NCBI GenBank assembly: GCA_013002425.1
Contig: JABDJQ010000053.1
Span: forward strand, 1 to 5,140
DNA from: Gemmatimonadota bacterium
GTDB lineage: Bacteria; Orphanbacterota; Orphanbacteria; Orphanbacterales; Orphanbacteraceae
Direction: 5' to 3'
DNA length: 5,140 bases
The translations under genes were made by a program, and so were the position numbers. Below are positions 1 through 5,140 of this stretch, piece after piece (positions within the stretch are counted from its first letter, which is position 1; every line of letters starts with the position of its first letter). Under the pieces are notes generated by a model, which was not told where the DNA came from, made no database searches, and worked only from the letters and a program-made list of their open reading frames with translations.

Positions 1-73
1 GAATCCGCCCTCGCTCGAAGTCATGGACGGCTACTGGAACGAAGCCAAAGAGGCCGAGAAGCGCGAGAAGTAA
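1..73 (+). CDS. 3' end of a MazG-like nucleotide pyrophosphohydrolase (partial)
   Basis: Only the last 23 codons and the TAA stop (71-73) are present; the first full codon starts at base 2. The tail reads S-L-E-V-M-D-G-Y-W-N-E-A-K followed by a charged E/K/R run. This matches the usual C-terminus of MazG nucleoside triphosphate pyrophosphohydrolases, which commonly end in L-E-E-M-D-x-L-W-E-E-A-K and a short charged tail. MazG hydrolyses (d)NTPs to monophosphate and pyrophosphate in the cytoplasm, as nucleotide-pool sanitation. The catalytic E-x-x-E helices lie upstream of the window and cannot be checked. The gene converges on the exporter gene, with 55 bases between the two stops. The reading frame is fairly sure; the family name rests on a short tail and is tentative. 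Confidence 0.5.
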   Translation, partial: NPPSLEVMDGYWNEAKEAEKREK

Positions 74-128
74 GCCGAACCTCCCTGGTCCCGGCGCCCG
101 CCCCTGTCTCGCCATTGTCCTTCCCGAG

Positions 129-728
129 TCAGCCGAACAGCAAATCGATCGCCGTGTAGACGAGCGAGAGCGCCAGCGCGAGTCCGACCACCCGCGCCCG
201 CATCGGCGTGTTCACGAGGCTTCGAATCGCCTGCCCCGCGAGCGCCCATGTCGAGATCGCGGCGAATGTGATCGGCGCCAGAAGAAGCGGCGACCAGAAG
301 AAGAGCTGTGAGTTCCGCGGAACGGGCGCGAGAAACGCGGAGTAGATGGTCAGGCCATAAAAAATCGCTTTGGGATTTACGAACTGAAGCATGAGGCCGG
401 TCCGGAACGGAAGCGGTCTCGCGTCGGCGGGGCGTTCGAGCAGCGCGCCGCTCCCGCGATAAATGCCGAACGCGAGATAGAGAATGTACGCCGCGCCGAG
501 AATGCGCAACACAGGCGTCGCGGACGGCAGGAAGCTGCGGAGCGCCGTCGAGATGGTGGCCGACAGCACCATGATCGTAAGAAACCCGCCCATGATCCCG
601 AACAGAAACGGCACGGTTCTTCGATAGCCGTGCAGCGCGCCCATCGACGCGCTCAACAGATTGTTGGGACCCGGCGTGAACGTCGTGACGAACACGAAGA
701 CGAGCATGGCGGTGAGATCGAATTCCAT
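129..728 (-). CDS. LysE/RhtB-family amino-acid exporter, EamB-like
   Basis: Inner-membrane exporter of the LysE/RhtB superfamily, 199 residues, the usual length for the family. The N-terminal signature T-P-G-P-N-N is at residues 18-23, followed by H-G-Y-R and a glycine-rich G-I-M-G-G-F helix (about 41-50). The second conserved block L-Q-F-V-N-P-K-A-I-F-Y-G is at 114-125, and the C-terminus has W-A-L-A-G (161-165) and L-A-L-x-L-V-Y (184-191). About six hydrophobic segments can be drawn. This pattern is closest in my memory to E. coli EamB, which exports cysteine and O-acetylserine; the actual substrate is inference. The ATG at 726-728 leaves 17 residues before TPGPNN, as in EamB. I see no clear Shine-Dalgarno sequence before it. 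It lies 52 bases downstream of the secreted-protein gene on the same strand and could be read with it or alone. LysE members exporting other amino acids remain possible. Confidence 0.88.
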   Translation of the reverse strand: MEFDLTAMLVFVFVTTFTPGPNNLLSASMGALHGYRRTVPFLFGIMGGFLTIMVLSATISTALRSFLPSATPVLRILGAAYILYLAFGIYRGSGALLERPADARPLPFRTGLMLQFVNPKAIFYGLTIYSAFLAPVPRNSQLFFWSPLLLAPITFAAISTWALAGQAIRSLVNTPMRARVVGLALALSLVYTAIDLLFG

Positions 729-757
729 GCCCGCGATTCTACGACATCGGATCAGCC

Positions 758-778
758 GGGCGCAGGGCGATCGCGCCC
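758..778 (-). terminator. Possible hairpin after the secreted-protein gene
   Basis: GGGCGC (758-763) and GCGCCC (773-778) form a perfect 6-bp inverted repeat with a 9-base loop, starting 3 bases past the minus-strand stop at 781-783. No T-run follows in the minus direction, so this is not a standard intrinsic terminator. GC-only stems of this size also arise by chance in DNA this rich in G and C. Confidence 0.2.
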
Positions 779-780
779 CC

Positions 781-2655
781 CTACCGGGTTTTCACCACCT
801 TCGTCGCATGCACGCGCTCGCCGTCGCTGAGGCGCAGGAAGTAGCTGCCCGCGGGCACGCGGCGACCGCTCGCGTCCATGCCGTCCCAGGTGACTGTCAT
901 CTCGCCCGAGGCGCGCTGTCCCTGCATGAGCGTCCGCACTCTCCGGCCGGCGATGTTGAACACCTCGAGATCGAAGCGCCCCTCCTTCGCGCCGAGATTG
1001 AGCTGGAACACGGTTTCGCCCGTGAACGGATTCGGGCGCCCGGGATTCAGCGCGCGGATCGCGTCGCGATCGACGCCGCCGGGCACGGATGTCCAGAGCT
1101 CTTCGGGGAAGTCGAGGAACGTCGCGCTGTTCCACGCGATCTGCGTCGCTTCGGTCGCGCGGTCGACGAGATCGAAATCATCATAGTCGAACGACGGGTT
1201 CATGCCGAGGCGCAGCCCGAAGACGTTGAACGTCAGGCGGTCCTGGTCGGGCGTCGACGCGGGATCGACGAGCCCGGGAAGAATGTTCGGCCCGAGGTTC
1301 GGAATCGTGAAGTCGGTATCGCTCCCGGTCATGACGAACTCCCAGAGCGTCGTCGCGAGGTCGAGGGTGTCGACCTGCGGATCGGCGCCGGGCGTCGTGT
1401 CGGGGACGGTGGTCACGAGCGCGATGTCCGCCTGATGCAGGTCGACCGCGCCCGAGATGCCCGGGTTCTCGGCCGAGTTCCACGCGAACGTCGGCCCGAG
1501 AAGATCGGGCTGCGGCGGCAGCAGGAAGTTTACGACCGTCGCCGTATCGCCGGGCGCGCGGCTCGTGCGGTCGCTCGCGAACGTGTTGGCGCGCCCTTCG
1601 ATCGTGTCGTTCTGTACCGCGCCGGCAAAGTAGTCCATCGACGCGAACGGTCCGACGGGCTCGATCGTCGTGACTTCCACGATGTCGTCGATGCCGCCTT
1701 CAAAGCCCGCGAATCCGGTCGCCACCAGTCGGCCGAGACCGGTAAGCCCGTCCAGGTCTCCGACCTGAATCGCGAAGACGTCGAAACCGGGCAGCGTATT
1801 CTGCACGTCGATGTAGGTGTCCGGAATGTCTACAGCCGTAAGGTCGATGTCGACGCCGCTCGCGTCGCCCGTGACGCTCAACCCCTCGACGATGCCGAAC
1901 TCGCGCAGCGTGAAGTCCTGCGCGAGCGAAAGAAAGTCGAGTTCGGCGCCGCCGAGACCGTCGAGCAGCACGTCCGTCGGAATGCGGCCGTTCAGCGCGA
2001 ACAGATCCTGTGTCGTGTTCGTTTCGAGATTGATGAAGTAAGGCGTGCGGTCGACGCCGATGAACAGGAACTCGACCTGGAACGGCATATACAGAATGCC
2101 CGGGACTCCCGTTTCGCCGATCAGGGGAAAGGTGTCGAGGACAATGGGCGCGAATGCGCCGAAGTTCGCGAGGCTCGTGATCTGCCCGATGCCGATCGTC
2201 GGGAGCACGATCGCGAGGTCGAAGCTCCCGTCGTTGTTACTGAAGTCGACGCCGTTCACGACGCCGTCGTAGACGGACTTCTGCACTTCGGCGTCGTACT
2301 CGAGAATCGGCAGGATCATCGTGTTCGCGTTCATATCGAACACCGTGAAGTACTTGTACCCTTCCTTGCCGACGCTCACGGTCTGCGCTCCGGTCAGCGC
2401 GGCGTCATTGAACGTCACGTTGCCGCCCGCGTTCGTGAATCCGAGATTCGCGGCAAACGGCGCGCCGGGCGCCTCGCCGACCTGGCAGAAGGCGCCCTCG
2501 ATCGGAGCGCCCGTCAGTCCGTCGATGACCTGCACGTTCAGCGTTCCGGCGATCGGTCCGCCGCCGAAACCGCCGTTCGGGTCGACGGCTTCCGCGGAAG
2601 TTCCGCCCAGAAGCATGGAAAACAGAAGCAATGGTGCAATGAGGCGTCCCGGCAT
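781..2655 (-). CDS. Exported 624-aa protein with C-terminal FlgD-like/T9SS-type domain, function unknown
   Basis: Secreted or surface protein of unknown function. Residues 1-23 form a Sec signal peptide: R4, hydrophobic stretch I6-L16, and a probable signal peptidase I site after A-E-A (21-23). Residues about 36-117 look like a carboxypeptidase-regulatory-like beta domain: G-T-L-N-V-Q-V-I-D, G-x-P-I-E-G-A, then V-G-K-E-G-Y. The middle (about 120-530) is acidic, rich in D, G, T and F, predicted beta-rich, and I recognise no family in it. Residues 537-624 form a FlgD-Ig/T9SS-sorting-like domain: N-P-G-R-P-N-P-F-T-G linker, F-D-L-E-V-F-N-I-A-G-R-R-V-R-T-L, W-D-G-M-D-A-S-G-R-R-V-P-A-G-S-Y-F-L-R-L, then a basic tail. 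There is one cysteine (C57) and no catalytic motif. Start: the ATG at 2655 has GGGGGAG just upstream (2659-2665). An in-frame GTG at 2667 would add four residues but overlaps that site and has no site of its own. In FCB-type bacteria such a C-terminus often marks exported or surface-anchored proteins; that use here is inference. Confidence 0.85.
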   Translation of the reverse strand: MPGRLIAPLLLFSMLLGGTSAEAVDPNGGFGGGPIAGTLNVQVIDGLTGAPIEGAFCQVGEAPGAPFAANLGFTNAGGNVTFNDAALTGAQTVSVGKEGYKYFTVFDMNANTMILPILEYDAEVQKSVYDGVVNGVDFSNNDGSFDLAIVLPTIGIGQITSLANFGAFAPIVLDTFPLIGETGVPGILYMPFQVEFLFIGVDRTPYFINLETNTTQDLFALNGRIPTDVLLDGLGGAELDFLSLAQDFTLREFGIVEGLSVTGDASGVDIDLTAVDIPDTYIDVQNTLPGFDVFAIQVGDLDGLTGLGRLVATGFAGFEGGIDDIVEVTTIEPVGPFASMDYFAGAVQNDTIEGRANTFASDRTSRAPGDTATVVNFLLPPQPDLLGPTFAWNSAENPGISGAVDLHQADIALVTTVPDTTPGADPQVDTLDLATTLWEFVMTGSDTDFTIPNLGPNILPGLVDPASTPDQDRLTFNVFGLRLGMNPSFDYDDFDLVDRATEATQIAWNSATFLDFPEELWTSVPGGVDRDAIRALNPGRPNPFTGETVFQLNLGAKEGRFDLEVFNIAGRRVRTLMQGQRASGEMTVTWDGMDASGRRVPAGSYFLRLSDGERVHATKVVKTR

Positions 2656-2658
2656 GAT

Positions 2659-2665
2659 CTCCCCC
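2659..2665 (-). promoter_or_regulatory. Ribosome binding site of the secreted-protein gene
   Basis: The minus strand reads GGGGGAG directly before ATC-ATG. The GGGGG part can pair with the anti-Shine-Dalgarno CCUCC with one G-U pair, 5 bases from the ATG at 2655. This decides the start in favour of the ATG over the in-frame GTG at 2667, which begins just upstream of this site. Confidence 0.6.
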
Positions 2666-2686
2666 ACGGATGTCGGTTTTCGAGTC

Positions 2687-2699
2687 GATAGATAGATAG
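2687..2699. repeat. Short GATA tandem repeat in the leader
   Basis: GATA occurs three times in a row, plus one further G (TATC repeats on the minus strand), about 32 to 44 bases upstream of the ATG of the secreted-protein gene. It lies in the probable promoter or untranslated leader. A tetranucleotide tract can vary in length by slippage, but three copies are few, and no function is shown by the sequence. Confidence 0.5.
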
Positions 2700-2703
2700 C
2701 TGC

Positions 2704-2736
2704 AGTTTACCAGATCCTGAATCGATCCCGAAACAA
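2704..2736 (-). promoter_or_regulatory. Weak candidate promoter for the secreted-protein gene
   Basis: On the minus strand a TTGTTT (2731-2736) and a TAAACT (2704-2709) resemble -35 and -10 boxes, but the 21-base spacing is too long for a normal sigma-70 promoter. The local AT-rich dip makes this the likeliest promoter area; the exact boxes are a guess. Confidence 0.2.
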
Positions 2737-2756
2737 TTGCGGCGCCGGGCGGCGGG

Positions 2757-2769
2757 GCGGCCGGGCCGC
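2757..2769 (-). other. GC-rich inverted repeat downstream of the DinB-like gene
   Basis: GCGGC and GCCGC flank a three-base CGG centre, giving a perfect 13-base inverted repeat. It lies about 110 bases past the DinB stop, within a run of G and C (2738-2769). On the minus strand it is followed after about 20 bases by AATTGTTT, which is not a proper T-tract. It could help end transcription of the four-gene run or be chance in very GC-rich DNA. Confidence 0.25.
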
Positions 2770-2878
2770 TGGTGCGCCATCCGCGGCACGAGCGCAATCG
2801 CCGGACGGATCGCGCTCCCGGACAGAAGCGTCAGGATCGCCGGCATTTCAATGCGAAGCGCGTCGGATGCTTCACGGG

Positions 2879-3400
2879 TCAATCTCCCAGAGAGGGGTCG
2901 GCGTAACGCGCGGAGAAGGGTTTGAGATCGTGCGCGAGCAGCATGGCTTTCGTGCGCGCGATCTGCTTCAAGTGCAACAGATCGTGCGCCGCCCAGGAAG
3001 CGAGCAGGTCGCCGGCGCGCATCCGGCCGAGGGAGGGGTGTTCGTGCGCGATCTCCCAGTCCGGTTTCTTCAGCGATCGGAGCCAGCGGAGCGATTCGGC
3101 CCGCTCGTCACGGAAGCGCGTCAGTACGGCCGCAAGATCCTGCTCGTTGTAACGGAACTCGGTCACCCATCCTTCGGGGTCGATCGGGGGCCACTTGTCG
3201 CCCGCCCCTTCCAGCGTCAGGCGCACGCGCGTTCGAAAGTCGCGCTTCTCCTCATCCGCGAGATGACAGAGTATCTCGAGAAGCGACCACTTCTTCTCGT
3301 TCGGCTTCCAGCGCAATCCTTCCGTGGAAACGCCTTCGTACGCGGCTTCGATCGCCGCCCCGTTCCGCTTGAATCCTGCGATGATCGCTTTCAGGTCCAT
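2879..3400 (-). CDS. DinB-like (four-helix, metal-binding) family protein
   Basis: Cytoplasmic DinB/YfiT-superfamily protein, about 173 residues, the usual size. Family members form a four-helix bundle holding a divalent metal with three histidines; some are thiol-dependent transferases and many are uncharacterised. Numbering from the GTG below, the three expected ligands are present: H47 in W-S-L-L-E-I-L-C-H-L-A-D-E-E, and H140 and H144 in the H-D-L-L-H motif. W39 and the D50-E51-E52 run are also typical. The start is either the ATG at 3400 or the GTG one codon earlier at 3403. An AAAGGA site (3409-3414) lies 8 bases before the ATG and 5 before the GTG, and the ATG is preferred. The start shares a base with the stop of the DUF2237 gene (TGATG), so translation is probably coupled. 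It is the last gene of the four-gene run. The exact reaction cannot be read from the sequence. Confidence 0.92.
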   Translation of the reverse strand: MDLKAIIAGFKRNGAAIEAAYEGVSTEGLRWKPNEKKWSLLEILCHLADEEKRDFRTRVRLTLEGAGDKWPPIDPEGWVTEFRYNEQDLAAVLTRFRDERAESLRWLRSLKKPDWEIAHEHPSLGRMRAGDLLASWAAHDLLHLKQIARTKAMLLAHDLKPFSARYADPSLGD

Positions 3401-3774
3401 CACGGCGATCCTTTCACGGCGTGCTTCTTGAGCGCGTCGAGGGAAACGAACTCGAGCGCCGAAACATGCGTTGCTTCGAGCACGACCGGCGCGGCGACGC
3501 CCGCGTCATACGCTTCCTTCCACCGCTCCGCGCACACGCACCACTGGTCGCCGTCTTTCAGCCCCGGAAACCCGTATTGCGGCACCGGCGTGCTGAGGTC
3601 GTTGCCGGTCCGTTTCGAAAACGCGAGAAACTCGTCGGTCACGCGTGTGCAAATGATGTGGAGGCCGCGGTCTTCGGGGCCCGTGCGACAGCATCCGTCG
3701 CGATAGAACCCCGTGAGCGGGTCCTTCGAGCAGGGGGCGAGCTCGCCGCCGAGTACGTTCTTTCCATCTGCCAT
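3400..3774 (-). CDS. DUF2237 family protein (conserved, uncharacterised)
   Basis: Small conserved protein of 124 residues, full length for DUF2237. Recognisable blocks in order: N-V-L-G-G-x-L-x-P-C (6-15), D-P-L-T-G-F-Y-R-D-G-C-C (18-29), T-G-P-E-D-x-G-x-H (31-39), T-D-E-F-L-A-F-S (46-53), G-N-D-L-S-T-P (57-63), F-P-G-L-K-x-G-D-x-W-C-V-C (69-81), P-V-V-L-E-A-T-H (96-103) and a final L-x-x-H-A-V. Six cysteines (C15, C28, C29, C42, C79, C81) plus histidines suggest metal or redox chemistry, but no function is established to my knowledge. No signal peptide is seen. The ATG at 3774 has a strong GGAGGA site 6 bases upstream. The frame stays open to 4248, but that extension lacks family similarity and lies inside the crotonase gene. 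It starts 34 bases after the crotonase stop and overlaps the DinB start by one base. Confidence 0.95.
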   Translation of the reverse strand: MADGKNVLGGELAPCSKDPLTGFYRDGCCRTGPEDRGLHIICTRVTDEFLAFSKRTGNDLSTPVPQYGFPGLKDGDQWCVCAERWKEAYDAGVAAPVVLEATHVSALEFVSLDALKKHAVKGSP

Positions 3775-3780
3775 CGTCTT

Positions 3781-3786
3781 TCCTCC
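3781..3786 (-). promoter_or_regulatory. Strong ribosome binding site of the DUF2237 gene
   Basis: GGAGGA on the minus strand, 6 bases before the ATG at 3774. It fixes the true start of the DUF2237 gene and rules out the much longer frame that begins at 4248. Confidence 0.8.
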
Positions 3787-3808
3787 GAACGGTATCGCGC
3801 CTGGTGCG

Positions 3809-4588
3809 TCAAACAGTCTCTTCGGTGCTCGAGGGCCGTGCTTTGCCCCGAATCGTCGTTTCGATGAACTTCGTGATCGCGGCCGCGGCGGCCGGGCTCG
3901 TCCAGAGCGCGAGCGCTTCGCCGTCCGTCTTCGCGGCCTCCCGCAGCCGGGCGCGCAGCGGCGCCAGAAGCTGCTCCTTCGTGAAACGGAACGTGGCCGC
4001 GGGTACGGAGCCCAGTTGCCGCGCCGTCTCCTCCGCCGTTTCGAGAAGCGCGGAGGCCGGCTCCAGGATATCGACGAGGCCATGAGCGAGCGCACCCGCC
4101 GGGTCGTAGTTCCTGCCGAGCAGCACGACTTCGCGAAAGTGCTCCGGCGGCAGACTCGCGCGCATGATCTCGAACGGGAGATGCGGAAACGGCACGCCGA
4201 CGCGAAGCTCGGGTACGCCGATGCTCGCCCCGCGATCGACCAGAACACGATAGTCGCACGCGCACGTGAGAACGCATCCGCCGGCGATCGCGTGTCCGTT
4301 CACGGCCGCGACAACGGGAACGGACGCGAAGGCGACAGACGCGAACGCGCGGTCGAGCGCCGGCAGAAACGCGCGCACGTACTCTTCCCCCTCGCGTACG
4401 AGAAGCGGCAGATCGACCCCGGCCGAGAAGATGCGCCCCGCGCCCGTCAGAACGACGGGCCTTTTCAAGGCTTCCGCGGCGCGCATCGTTTCGGTGAGCT
4501 TCTCGCAGAACGCGAGGCTCATGGCGTTCGCCTTGCCGTCGTCCATGCGAACGATCGTGAGATCCGTATTCTCCGTCAGCGAAATCAT
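3809..4588 (-). CDS. Enoyl-CoA hydratase/isomerase (crotonase) family protein
   Basis: Crotonase-fold enzyme of 259 residues acting on an acyl-CoA, probably in fatty-acid or related breakdown in the cytoplasm. Visible motifs: D-G-K-A-N-A-M near residues 17-23, the CoA-binding/oxyanion segment S-A-G-V-D-L (55-60), the second oxyanion segment N-G-H-A-I-A-G-G (97-104), C-D-Y-R (111-114), and V-P-E-L-R-V-G (125-131). Of the two catalytic glutamates of classical enoyl-CoA hydratase, the one in the P-E-x-x-x-G motif is kept (E127), but the one after the G-G-C is V106. Keeping only the second glutamate is typical of delta3,delta2-enoyl-CoA isomerases, and the C-V-L-T-C-A-C-D-Y-R stretch also resembles human ECI1, so isomerase is the better guess. 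The ATG at 4588 fits the family N-terminus and has a weak GAGAGA site 7 bases upstream. The frame is open to 4651, but those 21 residues would overlap the GNAT gene. It begins 14 bases after the GNAT stop. Confidence 0.93.
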   Translation of the reverse strand: MISLTENTDLTIVRMDDGKANAMSLAFCEKLTETMRAAEALKRPVVLTGAGRIFSAGVDLPLLVREGEEYVRAFLPALDRAFASVAFASVPVVAAVNGHAIAGGCVLTCACDYRVLVDRGASIGVPELRVGVPFPHLPFEIMRASLPPEHFREVVLLGRNYDPAGALAHGLVDILEPASALLETAEETARQLGSVPAATFRFTKEQLLAPLRARLREAAKTDGEALALWTSPAAAAAITKFIETTIRGKARPSSTEETV

Positions 4589-4602
4589 GCCCGTATCTCT
4601 CG

Positions 4603-5097
4603 TCAGTCGCAGTCCTTCACGAGCAGAGCGACTCTCTTCTCGCCGCCGCACGTATCCTGTCTTCCCACTTCACGAAAACCGAGGCTCTCGTGAAACACGA
4701 TGGAATCCGGATTCGGCGGCTTCACGTTCACTTCGCACGCGATCTTCGCGGCGCCCTGTTCGCGCGCCATACGTTCGAGTTCTTCGTAAACGGCGCGCCC
4801 GATACCCTGGCGTTGAAACGATGCGGCGATGACGATGCGATCGACGTAGAGAAACGAATCGTACTTCGCGTCGAAGTAACGGTAGTTCTCGCTGTCGTAA
4901 TCGGCCCCTTCGCGAAAGATCACGAGGAAGCCGGCGACTACCCCGTCGTGCTCGACGAACAACGCGCCCGTCGCCTTGTCGAGGAGTTCTTCGAACGCGC
5001 GCCGTTTGAGAGCGCCGACATGGGGCGCGAACTGTTCGTTCCAGGCGAACGCCAGATCGCGCTCGCGGCCGGAAACCATGATCGTGCGTAGTTTCAT
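4603..5097 (-). CDS. GNAT-family N-acetyltransferase (COG3818-like)
   Basis: Cytoplasmic GNAT-fold acetyltransferase of 164 residues that should transfer an acetyl group from acetyl-CoA to an unknown amine. Acetyl-CoA-binding motif A is at residues 87-107: a beta strand R-I-V-I followed by the pyrophosphate loop Q-R-Q-G-I-G (95-100) and the helix R-A-V-Y-E-E-L. Then come C-E-V-N-V-K-P-P-N-P (121-130) and F-H-E-S-L-G-F-R-E-V-G (135-145). The Y-V-D-R-I-V-I strand plus E-V-N-x-x-P-P-N-P is the pattern I associate with COG3818, a predicted acetyltransferase group of unknown substrate. Two in-frame ATGs are possible, at 5106 and 5097. The second has AGGA (5106-5109) 8 bases upstream, while the first has nothing at a workable distance, so 5097 is preferred. 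It is the first visible gene of the minus-strand run; 43 bases remain upstream in the window, without a clear promoter. Confidence 0.92.
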   Translation of the reverse strand: MKLRTIMVSGRERDLAFAWNEQFAPHVGALKRRAFEELLDKATGALFVEHDGVVAGFLVIFREGADYDSENYRYFDAKYDSFLYVDRIVIAASFQRQGIGRAVYEELERMAREQGAAKIACEVNVKPPNPDSIVFHESLGFREVGRQDTCGGEKRVALLVKDCD

Positions 5098-5105
5098 ACT
5101 TCGCA

Positions 5106-5109
5106 TCCT
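5106..5109 (-). promoter_or_regulatory. Ribosome binding site choosing the GNAT start
   Basis: AGGA on the minus strand lies 8 bases before the ATG at 5097. It overlaps the alternative ATG at 5106, which then lacks a site of its own. This supports the shorter protein starting M-K-L-R. Confidence 0.45.
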
Positions 5110-5140
5110 ACAGCATCGGAGCGCGCGGGGCCGCCCCCTT

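Larger units (their letters stand above)
2656..2878. other. Intergenic region between the DinB-like gene and the secreted-protein gene
   Basis: These 223 bases hold no gene that I can support. The left part (about 2671-2737) is AT-richer than its surroundings and should carry the leader and promoter of the secreted-protein gene. The right part (about 2738-2878) is very GC-rich and should hold the 3' end of the upstream operon. A few short open frames cross the region, but they begin at TTG or GTG codons without ribosome binding sites and have arginine- and alanine-heavy compositions typical of shadow frames in GC-rich DNA. I see no tRNA-like fold or riboswitch core. Confidence 0.7.

Noticed and set aside
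74..128. Possible bidirectional terminator between the converging genes
   Set aside because: The 55 bases are pyrimidine-rich, but I found no stem of useful length and no T-run on either strand.
661..2691. 676-codon open frame on the plus strand, antisense to the secreted protein and the start of the exporter gene
   Set aside because: Its product is a run of R, E, V, D and A without domain or motif, and no ribosome binding site is evident. The opposite strand carries a signal peptide and recognisable domains. Long antisense frames are expected in GC-rich coding DNA.
2538..2882. 114-codon minus-strand frame starting at a TTG that overlaps the DinB stop
   Set aside because: It looked like a coupled gene, but it has no family motif or clear ribosome site and runs out of frame over the signal peptide of the secreted protein.
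2737..2925. Small plus-strand frame in the intergenic region
   Set aside because: It starts at TTG, is arginine-rich, and overlaps the end of the DinB gene with no supporting signals.
3775..4248. N-terminal extension of the DUF2237 frame to 282 residues
   Set aside because: The extra 158 residues are arginine- and serine-rich, overlap the crotonase gene, and precede an ATG with a strong GGAGGA site that matches the family start.
4589..4651. 21-residue N-terminal extension of the crotonase
   Set aside because: It would overlap the GNAT gene; the family N-terminus begins naturally at the ATG at 4588.
3713..4693. 326-codon plus-strand frame across the crotonase gene
   Set aside because: Arginine-rich shadow of the crotonase and GNAT genes, with no recognisable motif.
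5110..5140. Promoter or hairpin upstream of the GNAT gene
   Set aside because: The short GC-rich stretch has a GGGG/CCCC pairing with only a three-base loop and no recognisable -10 or -35 boxes; the operon may begin beyond the window.

Overview
The window is uniformly GC-rich and looks like ordinary bacterial chromosome. The best clue to the host is the secreted protein at 781-2655. It has a C-terminal FlgD-like/T9SS-sorting-like beta domain introduced by an N-P-x-R-P-N-P-F linker, a style common in FCB-related phyla and in high-GC lineages such as Candidatus Eisenbacteria. The phylum is an inference from style only. I see no mobile element, CRISPR array, RNA gene or phage gene.

Layout from left to right. 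Bases 1-73 hold the last 23 codons of a plus-strand gene whose tail resembles MazG nucleotide pyrophosphohydrolase. All other genes are on the minus strand. Bases 129-728 encode a LysE/RhtB-superfamily exporter close in sequence style to E. coli EamB. Bases 781-2655 encode a 624-residue exported protein: signal peptide, carboxypeptidase-regulatory-like N-terminal domain, long acidic middle that I cannot assign, and the FlgD-like C-terminal domain. Bases 2656-2878 are intergenic, with a GC-rich inverted repeat and an AT-richer leader.

From 5097 down to 2879 lies a compact run of four genes that probably forms one operon: a COG3818-type GNAT acetyltransferase, a crotonase-family enoyl-CoA hydratase/isomerase, a DUF2237 protein and a DinB-like metal-binding protein. 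The gaps are 14 and 34 bases, and then a one-base stop/start overlap. Start codons here were set by Shine-Dalgarno spacing and family length; several of the longest open frames start too far upstream.

How the genes work together is only partly readable. The GNAT enzyme and the crotonase both use CoA thioesters. DUF2237 and DinB are translationally coupled but have no assigned partner role. I found no convincing new biological system. The points most worth a second look are the unassigned middle of the exported protein, the crotonase lacking one of the two classical catalytic glutamates, and the tight DUF2237-DinB coupling.
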